NCBI GenBank assembly: GCA_025927545.1
Contig: JAICLE010000009.1
Location: 1 to 58,992, forward strand
DNA length: 58,992 nt
Origin: Gemmatimonadales bacterium
GTDB taxonomy: Bacteria; Gemmatimonadota; Gemmatimonadetes; Gemmatimonadales; GWC2-71-9
Direction: 5' to 3'
Within the stretch, counting starts at the first letter, position 1; the number at the start of each line of letters is the position of its first letter. Shown in pieces: positions 1-7,195 of this stretch. The position numbers and the translations under genes were made by a program. Below the pieces are notes generated by a model, which was given only the letters and a program-made list of their open reading frames with translations, was not told where the DNA came from and did not search any database.

Positions 1-452
1 CGATCGTGCGGATGTTCCCGGGCCCCGGCGGCAATCGTGGCCGGTTCATCTCCTGGGATCCGATGAAGGGCAAGGTCAACTGGGAGATCAAGGAGAACCT
101 GGCCGCCTACGGCGGGGCCCTCGCCACGGCCGGCGGGCTCGTCTTCTACGGCACCATGGAAGGCTGGCTGAAGGGCGTCGATGCCAAGAGCGGCAAGGTC
201 CTCTGGCAGTACAAGACGCCGTCGGGCATCATCGGTAACCCGATGAGCTACACCGCTCCGGACGGGTCGCAGAACATCGCGGTCTACTCGGGCATCGGTG
301 GCTGGGCCGGTATCGGCGTGGCCGCCGGCATCGGCGCCGAGGATCCGACCGCCGGTCTCGGCGCGCTCGGTGCGTTCGGCGATGCCGGGCAGTTCAGCAA
401 CCAGGGCGGCGTCATGACCGTCTTCGGGCTGAAGAACGTGACCATGAAGTAG
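1..452 (+). CDS. xoxF: PQQ-dependent methanol dehydrogenase, C-terminal part (XoxF-like)
   Basis: Partial gene: the reading frame is already open at the left edge and ends at TAG 450-452. The roughly 150 visible residues carry quinoprotein propeller signatures, with GGALATAGGLVFYGTMEG and LKGVDAKSGKVLWQYKTPSG as a typical blade and then a Gly/Ala-rich tail. The family oxidises methanol or other small alcohols in the periplasm with PQQ. The lanthanide-ligand region that separates XoxF from calcium-type MxaF lies outside the window. The xoxF call therefore rests on the next two genes, which match the XoxJ and XoxG accessory types, and on the absence of an mxaI-like gene downstream. The PQQ dehydrogenase family is near certain; the XoxF subtype is inference. 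Confidence 0.85.
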   Translation, partial: IVRMFPGPGGNRGRFISWDPMKGKVNWEIKENLAAYGGALATAGGLVFYGTMEGWLKGVDAKSGKVLWQYKTPSGIIGNPMSYTAPDGSQNIAVYSGIGGWAGIGVAAGIGAEDPTAGLGALGAFGDAGQFSNQGGVMTVFGLKNVTMK

Positions 453-458
453 GCGGGT

Positions 459-498
459 CCCGACCGGACCGGAGGGGATACCCTCCGGTCCGGTCGGG
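459..498 (+). terminator. Perfect 18-bp hairpin after xoxF
   Basis: The arms at 459-476 and 481-498 are exact reverse complements with a GATA loop. The hairpin starts 7 bp after the xoxF stop codon. No T run follows (GGTACATTA), so it is either a terminator of low intrinsic strength or an mRNA 3'-end stabiliser that would let xoxF be expressed above xoxJ and xoxG. Confidence 0.7.
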
Positions 499-515
499 GG
501 TACATTACAGAATGA

Positions 516-552
516 GCACGGCGCCGGGGCGCGGTCAGCTCCGGCGCCGTGC
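516..552 (+). other. Second hairpin in the xoxF-xoxJ gap
   Basis: A 12-bp perfect stem, GCACGGCGCCGG (516-527) with CCGGCGCCGTGC (541-552), and a 13-base loop. It lies 70 bp upstream of the chosen xoxJ start and 18 bp after the first hairpin. A TACATT box (501-506) sits just before it, so this could be the 5' leader of a separate xoxJ transcript. Its function is unknown. Confidence 0.5.
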
Positions 553-622
553 CGTTCCGGGGCAGGACCGGTCCAACAACGGTTGCCGCCGGCAGGCCCC
601 CAAGCATTGGCAGGGGTATCTC

Positions 623-1537
623 ATGTCGTGGTCCGCATCCCACCTGGCTCGTACTCTCGCGTTGCTGGCGCTCGCTACCCCGGTCGCCACCGTTCCGGCA
701 CGGGCTCAGCGTCCCGCACCGCGCCAACCGGGCCTCATCCGGGTGTGCGCCGACCCGGACAACATGCCCTCCTCGAATGACAAGGGTGAGGGGTACGAAA
801 ACAAGATCGCCACGCTGATCGCCCAGGAGCTCCACTCAAAGCTGGATTATCTCTGGTTTCCCACCCGTCGCGGGTACTTCCGGGTGCTCAACGGCCAGTA
901 CTGCGACATGGCCATCGAGGCACCGGTCGGTCTCGACATGGCGGGCGCCACCAAGCCGTACTTCCGCTCCGGCTACTTCTTCGTGGCCCGCCAGGGCAGC
1001 GGCCTCGAGGACCTGAGTTCGCTCTCCGACCCGCGGCTCAAGAAGCTCAAGATCGGGGTGAACATCTACACCTCCGACGCCGAAAACTCGCCCCCGGCCA
1101 TGGCCTTGAGCCGTCACGGCGTGGTCGGCAATCTCACCGGCTACAGCACCTTCTTCGATGATCAGAACCGGCCCGACGACGTCATCAAGGCGGTGGCGGA
1201 CAAGACGGTCGACATCGCACTCGCCTGGGGGCCGCTCGCGGGCTACTTCGCCAGCAAGTCCGCCGTGCCGCTGGTGCTGACGCCGCTTCCCGCCACCGAC
1301 TCGCTGAGCGAGATCCCGTTCCAGTACAACATCGGGATCGCGGTTCGGCGGGCCGACAAGGAGTTCCGGGACAGCCTGAACGCCGTGCTCGAGCGCAAGG
1401 GTCCCGAGATCCAGGCTATCCTCAAGGAATACCACGTGCCGGTGCTCCCGATGGAGGGACCAAGCCAGGAAAAGGCTGCCCGTTCGACGGCGGCACCGGC
1501 CCCCGCCGACTCGGCCAAGAAGGCCGGGCCGGGCTGA
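623..1537 (+). CDS. xoxJ: XoxJ-like periplasmic substrate-binding protein
   Basis: 304-residue exported protein with a signal peptide (basic start, LARTLALLALATPVATVPARA, cleavage near residue 29). The mature start IRVCADPDNMPSSNDKGEGYENKIA is the hallmark of quinoprotein dehydrogenase-associated solute-binding proteins. XoxJ has a periplasmic binding-protein fold and is thought to help activate or assemble XoxF rather than import a solute. An upstream in-frame ATG at 512 would put 37 unlikely residues before the signal peptide, so ATG 623 is preferred. The C-terminus is Ala/Pro/Lys-rich and probably disordered. The gene sits between xoxF and the cytochrome gene, the usual xoxF-J-G grouping. 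Family call strong; role inferred from characterised methylotroph systems. Confidence 0.85.
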   Translation: MSWSASHLARTLALLALATPVATVPARAQRPAPRQPGLIRVCADPDNMPSSNDKGEGYENKIATLIAQELHSKLDYLWFPTRRGYFRVLNGQYCDMAIEAPVGLDMAGATKPYFRSGYFFVARQGSGLEDLSSLSDPRLKKLKIGVNIYTSDAENSPPAMALSRHGVVGNLTGYSTFFDDQNRPDDVIKAVADKTVDIALAWGPLAGYFASKSAVPLVLTPLPATDSLSEIPFQYNIGIAVRRADKEFRDSLNAVLERKGPEIQAILKEYHVPVLPMEGPSQEKAARSTAAPAPADSAKKAGPG

Positions 1538-1572
1538 GCCCAGCCGAGACCGACGAAAGGAACACTGCACGC

Positions 1573-2013
1573 ATGCGCACGCTCCTCACCGCCGCTCTTC
1601 GCGCCACCGCGCTGGGTGGCGCGGTGCTCCTGGCCGCTTCGACTGTGACCATCCGGGCAGCGGCCCAGGAACTCCGCGATGAGTATCACCAGGCCCCGCG
1701 CGACACCGTGAGCCAGGAGGTGTACGACGGCTGGAAGCAGTACAACCTGAACTGCGCCCGCTGCCACGGCGAGGACGTGCTGGGCACGACCATCGCCCCG
1801 CACCTCATCCTGTCACTCAAGCCCGATGGGCCGATCAATACCAAGGAGTTGTTCGTGCAGACGGTGTGTGCCGGACGCGTGCCCAAGGGGATGCCGGCCT
1901 GGTGCGCGCTCGGCATGGACATCCCGACCATCGACAAGATCTACAGCTACGTGAAATCGCGGAGCGATGCCAAAATGGGACCGGGCCGACCGGCGGTGAA
2001 ACGCGAGGGGTAA
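1573..2013 (+). CDS. xoxG: XoxG-like cytochrome c, electron acceptor of methanol dehydrogenase
   Basis: 146-residue single-haem c-type cytochrome. An N-terminal signal peptide (residues 1-31) precedes the haem site C61-A-R-C64-H65; Met107 (KGMPAW) or Met115 could be the axial ligand. Two extra cysteines (C99, C111) flank that region, as in XoxG/MxaG-type cytochromes. It would take electrons from the PQQ dehydrogenase in the periplasm. AAAGGA lies 13 bp before ATG 1573 and the gene follows xoxJ by 35 bp, so the two are probably co-transcribed. A strong terminator-like hairpin closes the group. Confidence 0.85.
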   Translation: MRTLLTAALRATALGGAVLLAASTVTIRAAAQELRDEYHQAPRDTVSQEVYDGWKQYNLNCARCHGEDVLGTTIAPHLILSLKPDGPINTKELFVQTVCAGRVPKGMPAWCALGMDIPTIDKIYSYVKSRSDAKMGPGRPAVKREG

Positions 2014-2048
2014 TTCCCCCCCCGCCAGATCAGGCCCAGCGGTTGATG

Positions 2049-2090
2049 ACTCCTGCCCAGCTCAACCGAGCCGGGCAGGAGTTCTCGTTT
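2049..2090 (+). terminator. Rho-independent-type terminator after xoxG
   Basis: ACTCCTGCCC (2049-2058) pairs with GGGCAGGAGT (2073-2082). Inside it GCTC pairs with GAGC around an AACC loop. TCTCGTTT follows. This closes the xox transcription unit before the fatty acid synthase gene. Confidence 0.8.
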
Positions 2091-2129
2091 GTGTCACGTA
2101 CGTACATAGCATCCGGAGAGGAGGATCCG

Positions 2130-3611
2130 ATGTCCAGGGAGAGCCGGCCGATATTCCCGGCCGCAACCAATCACACCGAAACTGCCAGGCGGTCAGGGCG
2201 CTGGCGGCACCCGATCCACTTCCGGCCCGAATCCGTCCACTCCCCATCGCACGCGTCCGACGCGATCCTCACGCGCTGCCGAGAGGCCGCGGCGTTGCTG
2301 TTCGGGCAGGTTGAGGAGCGGGAGTTCGCCGTCCGATACTGGGACCAGCATTTCGAAGAGCGCGGAGGCGGCATGCCCGCCCGATATACCCTGACGCTCT
2401 CCGGCCCGTCCGCGCTGCGTCGCATGTTCCTCCCGCCGTCCGAACTGCGCCTGGCGGCGGCCTTCGTCCGGGGCGACTTCGACGTGGAGGGCGATCTCGA
2501 GGCAGCTACGGCACTCCGCGATGAGCTCCGCGCGCGGCTCACCACACCCGGGGTCTGGCCTCGGCTGCTCGCCTGCCTCGCGGGACTTCCGCGGGCCCCG
2601 GCCCGCGTTCCAGCCCACCTGCCGGCCGCTTCCGGCCCTGCGACGGCCTCCCTTCACGGTCGCCGCCACTCCATCCGCCGGGACGCGGCGGCGGTCCGGT
2701 CGCACTACGAGGTGGGTAACGACTTCTACCGGCTGTGGCTCGACCGCGAGCTGGTCTACTCCTGCGCCTACTTCCGGACCGGGCAGGAGGACATCGACAC
2801 CGCCCAGCGCGATAAGATGGAGCACATCTGCCGGAAGCTGCGTCTTCGGCCGGGCGAGCGGCTGCTCGACATCGGCTGCGGCTGGGGTGGCCTGCTGCGC
2901 CACGCCGTGCGGCAGTTCGGGGTCGAAGGGCTGGGGATCACACTGAGCGAGGAGCAGGCGCGCTGGGCGCGGCAGCGGATCGCCGAAGAAGGACTGGCGG
3001 GCCGCTGCCGGGTCGAGGTGCGGGACTACCGGGAGCTTCCCGATGACGCGCAATTCGACAAGGTGGTGAGTGTGGGCATGGTGGAGCACGTGGGCCTGGA
3101 GCAGCTGCCCGCGTACTTCGCGCGAGCATTCCGCCTCACCCGCCCCGGCGGCGTCTTCCTCAACCACGGAATCACGGGCAGCCTCGAGGCCGCGACCCCC
3201 GGCGTGGTGCCGCGCATCGTGAGCCGGGTCTGGGACACGGGATCCTTCATGCAGCGCTACGTTTTCCCGGACGGCGAGCTGCCGCCGCTCGACCGGATCG
3301 TGGGCGCCGCGCGGAACGCCGGATTCGAGGTCCGCGACGTCGAGACCTTGCGCGAACACTACGCCCGGACCCTCCGCCGCTGGCGGCAGCGGCTCGAGCG
3401 CGCACGGGCGGCGGTCACGGCGGTCGTCGGCGACGAGACCTTCCGCACCTGGCGGCTGTACATGGCCGGGTGCGCCCGCTCCTTCGCCAGCGGCTACATC
3501 GACGTGGCGCAGACGGTGCTGGGGCGGCCGGATGCGAATGGCCACGTCTCGCTCCCACTGACCCGTGCGGACCTGTACGCCGGTTTAGCCGAGGGAGCGG
3601 GTCGAGGGTAA
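2130..3611 (+). CDS. cfa: Cyclopropane-fatty-acyl-phospholipid synthase family methyltransferase
   Basis: 493-residue SAM-dependent enzyme that adds a methylene bridge to unsaturated phospholipid acyl chains at the membrane. The N-terminal third has the substrate-side domain (AAAFVRGDFDVEGDLEAA). The SAM site is LLDIGCGWGGLLRHA, followed by GITLSEEQ and VSVGMVEHVG, all typical of Cfa/MmaA enzymes. The length is longer than E. coli Cfa (382 aa), mainly from the N-terminus. ATG 2130 is chosen for the purine-rich GGAGAGGAGG at 2115-2124; the frame is open further upstream but has no better site. It probably belongs to its own unit after the xoxG terminator. Whether the product is cyclopropane or a methyl-branched lipid cannot be told here. 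Confidence 0.88.
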   Translation: MSRESRPIFPAATNHTETARRSGRWRHPIHFRPESVHSPSHASDAILTRCREAAALLFGQVEEREFAVRYWDQHFEERGGGMPARYTLTLSGPSALRRMFLPPSELRLAAAFVRGDFDVEGDLEAATALRDELRARLTTPGVWPRLLACLAGLPRAPARVPAHLPAASGPATASLHGRRHSIRRDAAAVRSHYEVGNDFYRLWLDRELVYSCAYFRTGQEDIDTAQRDKMEHICRKLRLRPGERLLDIGCGWGGLLRHAVRQFGVEGLGITLSEEQARWARQRIAEEGLAGRCRVEVRDYRELPDDAQFDKVVSVGMVEHVGLEQLPAYFARAFRLTRPGGVFLNHGITGSLEAATPGVVPRIVSRVWDTGSFMQRYVFPDGELPPLDRIVGAARNAGFEVRDVETLREHYARTLRRWRQRLERARAAVTAVVGDETFRTWRLYMAGCARSFASGYIDVAQTVLGRPDANGHVSLPLTRADLYAGLAEGAGRG

Positions 3612-3642
3612 GTTGAGGAGGGCCCAACCGCCAGGGAGCGCC

Positions 3643-4524
3643 ATGAGCAACGACCGCCGCAACCCCCGCCGGCTCGGCACGAGCCGCTCCGCCCGTGCCC
3701 TCGGGTGCGCGGCGCTGACCCTGCTGCTCGCCGGCGGCGTGGCATCGGCGACGGCGGCGCAGGCCGCGCCGGCGCAGGGCACGCCGCGTGTCCGGCTCGA
3801 CCTTGCCGGCCTCAAAGCGCGCCTGGCGACCGCAACGGCGTCGAAGACGCCCGATCTCTCGCATGCGGACTTGCGGGGGCTGGATCTCGAGGGCGTGGAT
3901 TTCCACCACGCCGATCTGTCCGGCGCCTCACTCGACAGCGCCCGACTGGCCGGCGCCAACCTGTTCAGTTGCAATCTCACCGATGCCACCGCGGTGGGTG
4001 CCGATCTGCGCAAGGCCAACCTGGACGGGACCGTGCTGCGCCGGGCCGACTTTCGCCGGGCCAACTTGGCGGGAGCGAGCCTGTTCGCCACCATCATCGA
4101 AGCTGCCGACCTGAGTGGGGCCAACCTTTCGGGAACGCGGATCATCGGCTATCTGCACAAGGCCAGGCTCGTCGGCGCCACGCTGGTCAACGCCAACATC
4201 GGGGCCGATCCGGGCAACCAGTCCATGGGGGTCATGCGCGCCACCTTCGTCAGCGCCGATCTCTCCGGTGCCGACCTCTCCGGCGCCAACCTCTACAAGG
4301 CTGATTTCTCGTATGCCACGCTGGCCGGCGCGAAGCTCGACCACGCGGACCTCCGGAACGCGGACCTCATCCAGACCGACCTCACCCGCGCCGACCTCAC
4401 GGGAGCCAAGCTCGCCAAGGCCGACATCGACGGCGCGGACTTCACCGGCGCCATCGGCGTGGACCGTATCGAGGGCCTCGCCGAGGCTCGCCACCGGGAG
4501 AAAGCGACGTTCGATGCCCACTGA
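3643..4524 (+). CDS. Exported pentapeptide-repeat protein
   Basis: 293 residues. A signal peptide (SARALGCAALTLLLAGGVASA) is followed by about 40 residues and then a long run of A(D/N)LxX pentapeptides such as DLSHADLRGLDLEGV and ADLSGADLSGANLYKADF. These fold as a right-handed quadrilateral beta helix. A break near residues 185-200 (IGADPGNQSMGVMRA) divides the helix into two parts. Pentapeptide proteins have no single function; here export and overlap with a propeller lipoprotein gene suggest a periplasmic scaffold. Start ATG 3643 has CAGGGAG upstream. The stop overlaps the next gene start by 11 bp, so translation is likely coupled. Confidence 0.85.
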   Translation: MSNDRRNPRRLGTSRSARALGCAALTLLLAGGVASATAAQAAPAQGTPRVRLDLAGLKARLATATASKTPDLSHADLRGLDLEGVDFHHADLSGASLDSARLAGANLFSCNLTDATAVGADLRKANLDGTVLRRADFRRANLAGASLFATIIEAADLSGANLSGTRIIGYLHKARLVGATLVNANIGADPGNQSMGVMRATFVSADLSGADLSGANLYKADFSYATLAGAKLDHADLRNADLIQTDLTRADLTGAKLAKADIDGADFTGAIGVDRIEGLAEARHREKATFDAH

Positions 4525-5605
4525 CACCTTGCTCCGCACCGTTTCCCTTACCGCGCTCGTCCTCGCCGCCGCCTGCCAGGGCCGCGAGCCCGCCGCCCGC
4601 GCCGGCGGCGACAGCTCGGCGAGCGCCACCCAGGCGCCGGCCGGGCCCGGCCTGCTCGCCTACGTCACCAACGAGGACTCGCAGGAGCTCAGCGTCATCG
4701 ACACGCGCAGCGACAGTGTGGTGGCGACGATTCCGGTCGGCACCCGCCCGCGCGGCGTCCGGGTGAGCCAGGACGGGAAGAAGGTGTTCGTGGCACTGAG
4801 CGGCTCGCCCAAGTGCCCGCCGACGATGCCCGACGCCGAGTGCGACAAGCTCAAGGCGGACAAGTCCAAGGACGGGATCGCGGAGGTGGATGCGGCGAGC
4901 CGGAAAGTCACGCGCGTGCTTCCGGGCGGCTCCGATCCGGAGACCTTCGACATCAGCCGCGACGGCGCCACGCTCTTCGTCTCCAACGAGGATGCGGGCG
5001 AGGCATCGATCGTGGACATCGCGAGCGGCAAGATCCGCTCGACCGTGGACGTCGGCACGGAGCCGGAGGGTGTCACCGTCGCGCCCGATGGCAACACGGT
5101 ATGGGTCACCGGCGAGACCGCCCACAACCTGACGATCATCGACACGAAGAGCGGCAAGGTCCTCGGCCACATCGAGGTCGGAAAGCGGCCGCGTTCCCTC
5201 GCGTTCACGCCGGACGGCTCGCGCGCGTTCGTCACCTCGGAGGTGGACGGCACCGTGTGGGTGATCGACGTTCCCGCCCGGAAGGCCCTCAAGGTGCTCG
5301 AGATGCCCAAGGGGTCGCGGCCCATGGGCACGGCCATGTCGCCCGACGGAACGCGGGTCTACGTCTCCAATGGCCGCGGCGGCACGGTCTCGGTGATCGA
5401 TGTGGCCGCCGACTCGGTGATCACGTCGATTCCAGTGGGGACCCGCCCGTGGGGAATCGCGCTCACCCCCGATGGCCGGAGGCTCTACACGGCCAACGGA
5501 CCTTCCAACGACGTCAGCGTGGTGGACACCGACAAGCTCACGGTGGTCCACAAGATCCCGGTCGGCAAGCTCCCCTGGGGGGTCGCGATCGGCCAGACGC
5601 CGTGA
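4514..5605 (+). CDS. YVTN-family beta-propeller lipoprotein
   Basis: 363 residues with a possible lipoprotein signal (LTALVLAAAC, Cys21) and then seven or so YVTN repeats: AYVTNEDSQELSVIDT, VFVALSG, LFVSNEDAGEASIVD, VYVSNGRGGTVSVIDV, LYTANGPSNDVSVVDT. Repeats share the PVGTRPRGVRVSQDGKKV pattern. Family members bind ligands or act as surface scaffolds, and some sit beside PQQ dehydrogenases (the PQQ-associated propeller proteins). That would fit the xox genes 2.5 kb upstream, but the link is inference. An insertion with two cysteines (KCPPTMPDAEC) breaks the first blades. It overlaps the pentapeptide gene by 11 bp. Confidence 0.88.
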   Translation: MPTDTLLRTVSLTALVLAAACQGREPAARAGGDSSASATQAPAGPGLLAYVTNEDSQELSVIDTRSDSVVATIPVGTRPRGVRVSQDGKKVFVALSGSPKCPPTMPDAECDKLKADKSKDGIAEVDAASRKVTRVLPGGSDPETFDISRDGATLFVSNEDAGEASIVDIASGKIRSTVDVGTEPEGVTVAPDGNTVWVTGETAHNLTIIDTKSGKVLGHIEVGKRPRSLAFTPDGSRAFVTSEVDGTVWVIDVPARKALKVLEMPKGSRPMGTAMSPDGTRVYVSNGRGGTVSVIDVAADSVITSIPVGTRPWGIALTPDGRRLYTANGPSNDVSVVDTDKLTVVHKIPVGKLPWGVAIGQTP

Positions 5606-6084
5606 GAGCCCGGCTGGTGGCGGCGCTGGCCGCCGCGCCGCTGCTGGCCGGCCTCCAGGGGCCACCCAGCGCCTTCCGGGTGGATCCGGCCGCGCGGGGC
5701 CCGCTGCAGCAGCTCTGGGCAGCGAGCGTGGCGGCCGGGGCCGAGCGGGTTGCCTGCCTCGCGAGCACGGTGGACGGCGACACGCTCCGCATCACCCGGA
5801 TCATGCCCCTATCCGCCGGCGCCGATTCCATGGCCGTCTCCGCCAAGGGCTCGCTCGAGGCCTGCGGGCCGCCGACATGGCAGGGGACGGTGCACACGCA
5901 CATCGCGCTCGACGGCAACGGCCGCCCGTTCAGCATGTTCTCCGGCTCAGATCGGGGGGTCATGCTGATGTGGTGGCAACGCTGGAAGGCCGACGGTACG
6001 TTCTGTCTGCTGTACGGCGAGGACCAGGCGCACTGCGAGATCGACGGATCGCGCGTGCTGATCCTGCCGAGCGCGAAATTCTGA
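5602..6084 (+). CDS. Exported JAMM/MPN-like protein, first copy
   Basis: 160 residues, starting at GTG 5602 that overlaps the propeller gene stop (GTGA). A short signal peptide (LVAALAAAPLLAGLQG) precedes a domain with AERVACL, then about 50 residues, then VHTHIAL and SGSD. This matches the JAMM metalloprotease layout: a Glu before a short strand, His-x-His, then Ser-x-x-Asp. Four cysteines (ACL, EACG, TFCLL, AHCE) recur at the same places in the next gene, suggesting two disulfides. JAMM enzymes are usually cytoplasmic deubiquitinase-like or cell-wall amidase-like proteins. The assignment rests on motif spacing only; an inactive fold is possible. Confidence 0.6.
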   Translation: MRARLVAALAAAPLLAGLQGPPSAFRVDPAARGPLQQLWAASVAAGAERVACLASTVDGDTLRITRIMPLSAGADSMAVSAKGSLEACGPPTWQGTVHTHIALDGNGRPFSMFSGSDRGVMLMWWQRWKADGTFCLLYGEDQAHCEIDGSRVLILPSAKF

Positions 6085-6089
6085 TCTCC

Positions 6090-6608
6090 GTGCGCGCCGT
6101 GTGGCTGGTGCTCGCGCTCGCGCTCGCGCTCCTGGGTGGCCGCGCGGAGGCGCAGGCGGACAGCCTCCGCCGACCGGAGCCCGCATTCCGGTTCAGCCGG
6201 GAGGCGGGGCTGGGAATCCGGGCGCTCTGGACCGAGAGCGTGGCCGCCAAGGAGGAGCGGGTGGCCTGCCTCGGTGCCTCGGTCCGGAACGACACCGTCT
6301 TCGTGAGCCGGATCCTGGCGCTCGCGCCCGAGGGCGCCGACTCGATGAGCATCGCGTCGGAGGCGTCGGTGGCGCGGTGCGGCCCGCCGGAGTGGAGCGG
6401 CACGCTGCACACGCACGTGGCGCTCTACACGGCCGAGCTTCCCTCGACCCGCTTCTCCGCCCAGGACCGGGGCGTCATGCGCCGGTGGTACGAGCGATGG
6501 CACTCGGACGGCGTGTTCTGCGTGGTCTACAGCGCGCGGGACGCCCACTGCGAGGCTGACGGCGTCGTGGGCGGGATGCGGCGAGCGCCGCCGAGCATGG
6601 GACGGTAA
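6090..6608 (+). CDS. Exported JAMM/MPN-like protein, second copy
   Basis: 172-residue paralogue of the preceding gene, 5 bp after it, with likely start GTG 6090. The signal peptide is VWLVLALALALLGGRAEAQ. It keeps EERVACL, LHTHVAL and SAQD at the same spacing (H-x-H, 13 residues, S-x-x-D) and the same cysteines (ACL, ARCG, VFCVV, AHCE). GVMRRWYERWHSDGVFC closely matches GVMLMWWQRWKADGTFC of the first copy. Conservation of the presumed Glu, His, His and Asp while the rest diverges suggests that the metal site is under selection. Substrate unknown. The stop is followed 18 bp later by the convergent doxX-like gene. Confidence 0.6.
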   Translation: MRAVWLVLALALALLGGRAEAQADSLRRPEPAFRFSREAGLGIRALWTESVAAKEERVACLGASVRNDTVFVSRILALAPEGADSMSIASEASVARCGPPEWSGTLHTHVALYTAELPSTRFSAQDRGVMRRWYERWHSDGVFCVVYSARDAHCEADGVVGGMRRAPPSMGR

Positions 6609-6626
6609 GAGAGGGCGGAGCCGACT

Positions 6627-7169
6627 TCAGGAGAACGGTCGTCGGGCGAAAAGCGACCTTGGCCGTGCGCTCCAGAGCAACGCATCGAGCCCCCACGTCC
6701 GCCCGGCCCGGGCAAAGAAGAACGCGATCATCATGGCCACGAGCATGATGTGGAGGCCCTGCTGTCCGGACGACATCCATTGGGTGGCGAGGCCGTAATT
6801 GATCGCCAGTACGAGGCCCACGATCGAGGCAACCCCGGTCAGCAGGCCCAGGGTAAGGCCGATTCCCGTGATCGTCTCGCCCCAGGCGGTCAGGTGGGCA
6901 AAGGTCTCGGGGTGGGTCAGCACGGTGTTGTCGAGAAAGTGCTTGTAGAACAGGATCGGGTTAGCCGACGCCTGTTTGGCGATGATCTTGGGCATCACGC
7001 CGATCCACCGGTCCGACACCCCGGGCAGCGGCAGTATCCCACCCACCATGAAGATGCCGAGCTTGGTCACCACGGCCTTCGCGAAGTAGAGTCCGACCAC
7101 CACGCGCAGGAAGGCGAGCCACCGGTCGGGGCGGGACATGCTGGCGGCGGGGCGGGACTCATAGGCCAT
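6627..7169 (-). CDS. DoxX/DoxD-family membrane protein
   Basis: 180 residues with about four hydrophobic segments (FLRVVVGLYFAKAVVTKLG, ITGIGLTLGLLTGVASIVGLVLA, HIMLVAMMIAFFFARA). The RxxxGxxFxxxGxxK-like first helix and the GLDALL tail are typical of the DoxX superfamily of quinone-linked or redox-associated membrane proteins. ATG 7169 is preferred over 7190 because GGGAG lies 7 bp before it. Leftward gene, 26 bp downstream of the prolyl oligopeptidase stop, so possibly the last gene of that operon. Precise function unknown. Confidence 0.75.
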   Translation of the reverse strand: MAYESRPAASMSRPDRWLAFLRVVVGLYFAKAVVTKLGIFMVGGILPLPGVSDRWIGVMPKIIAKQASANPILFYKHFLDNTVLTHPETFAHLTAWGETITGIGLTLGLLTGVASIVGLVLAINYGLATQWMSSGQQGLHIMLVAMMIAFFFARAGRTWGLDALLWSARPRSLFARRPFS

Positions 7170-7195
7170 GACGGTACTCCCAGGTGGCATCAGGC

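Noticed and set aside
1866-2129. Longer N-terminus of the Cfa-like protein overlapping xoxG
   Set aside because: It would run through a terminator hairpin; ATG 2130 has a strong ribosome site.
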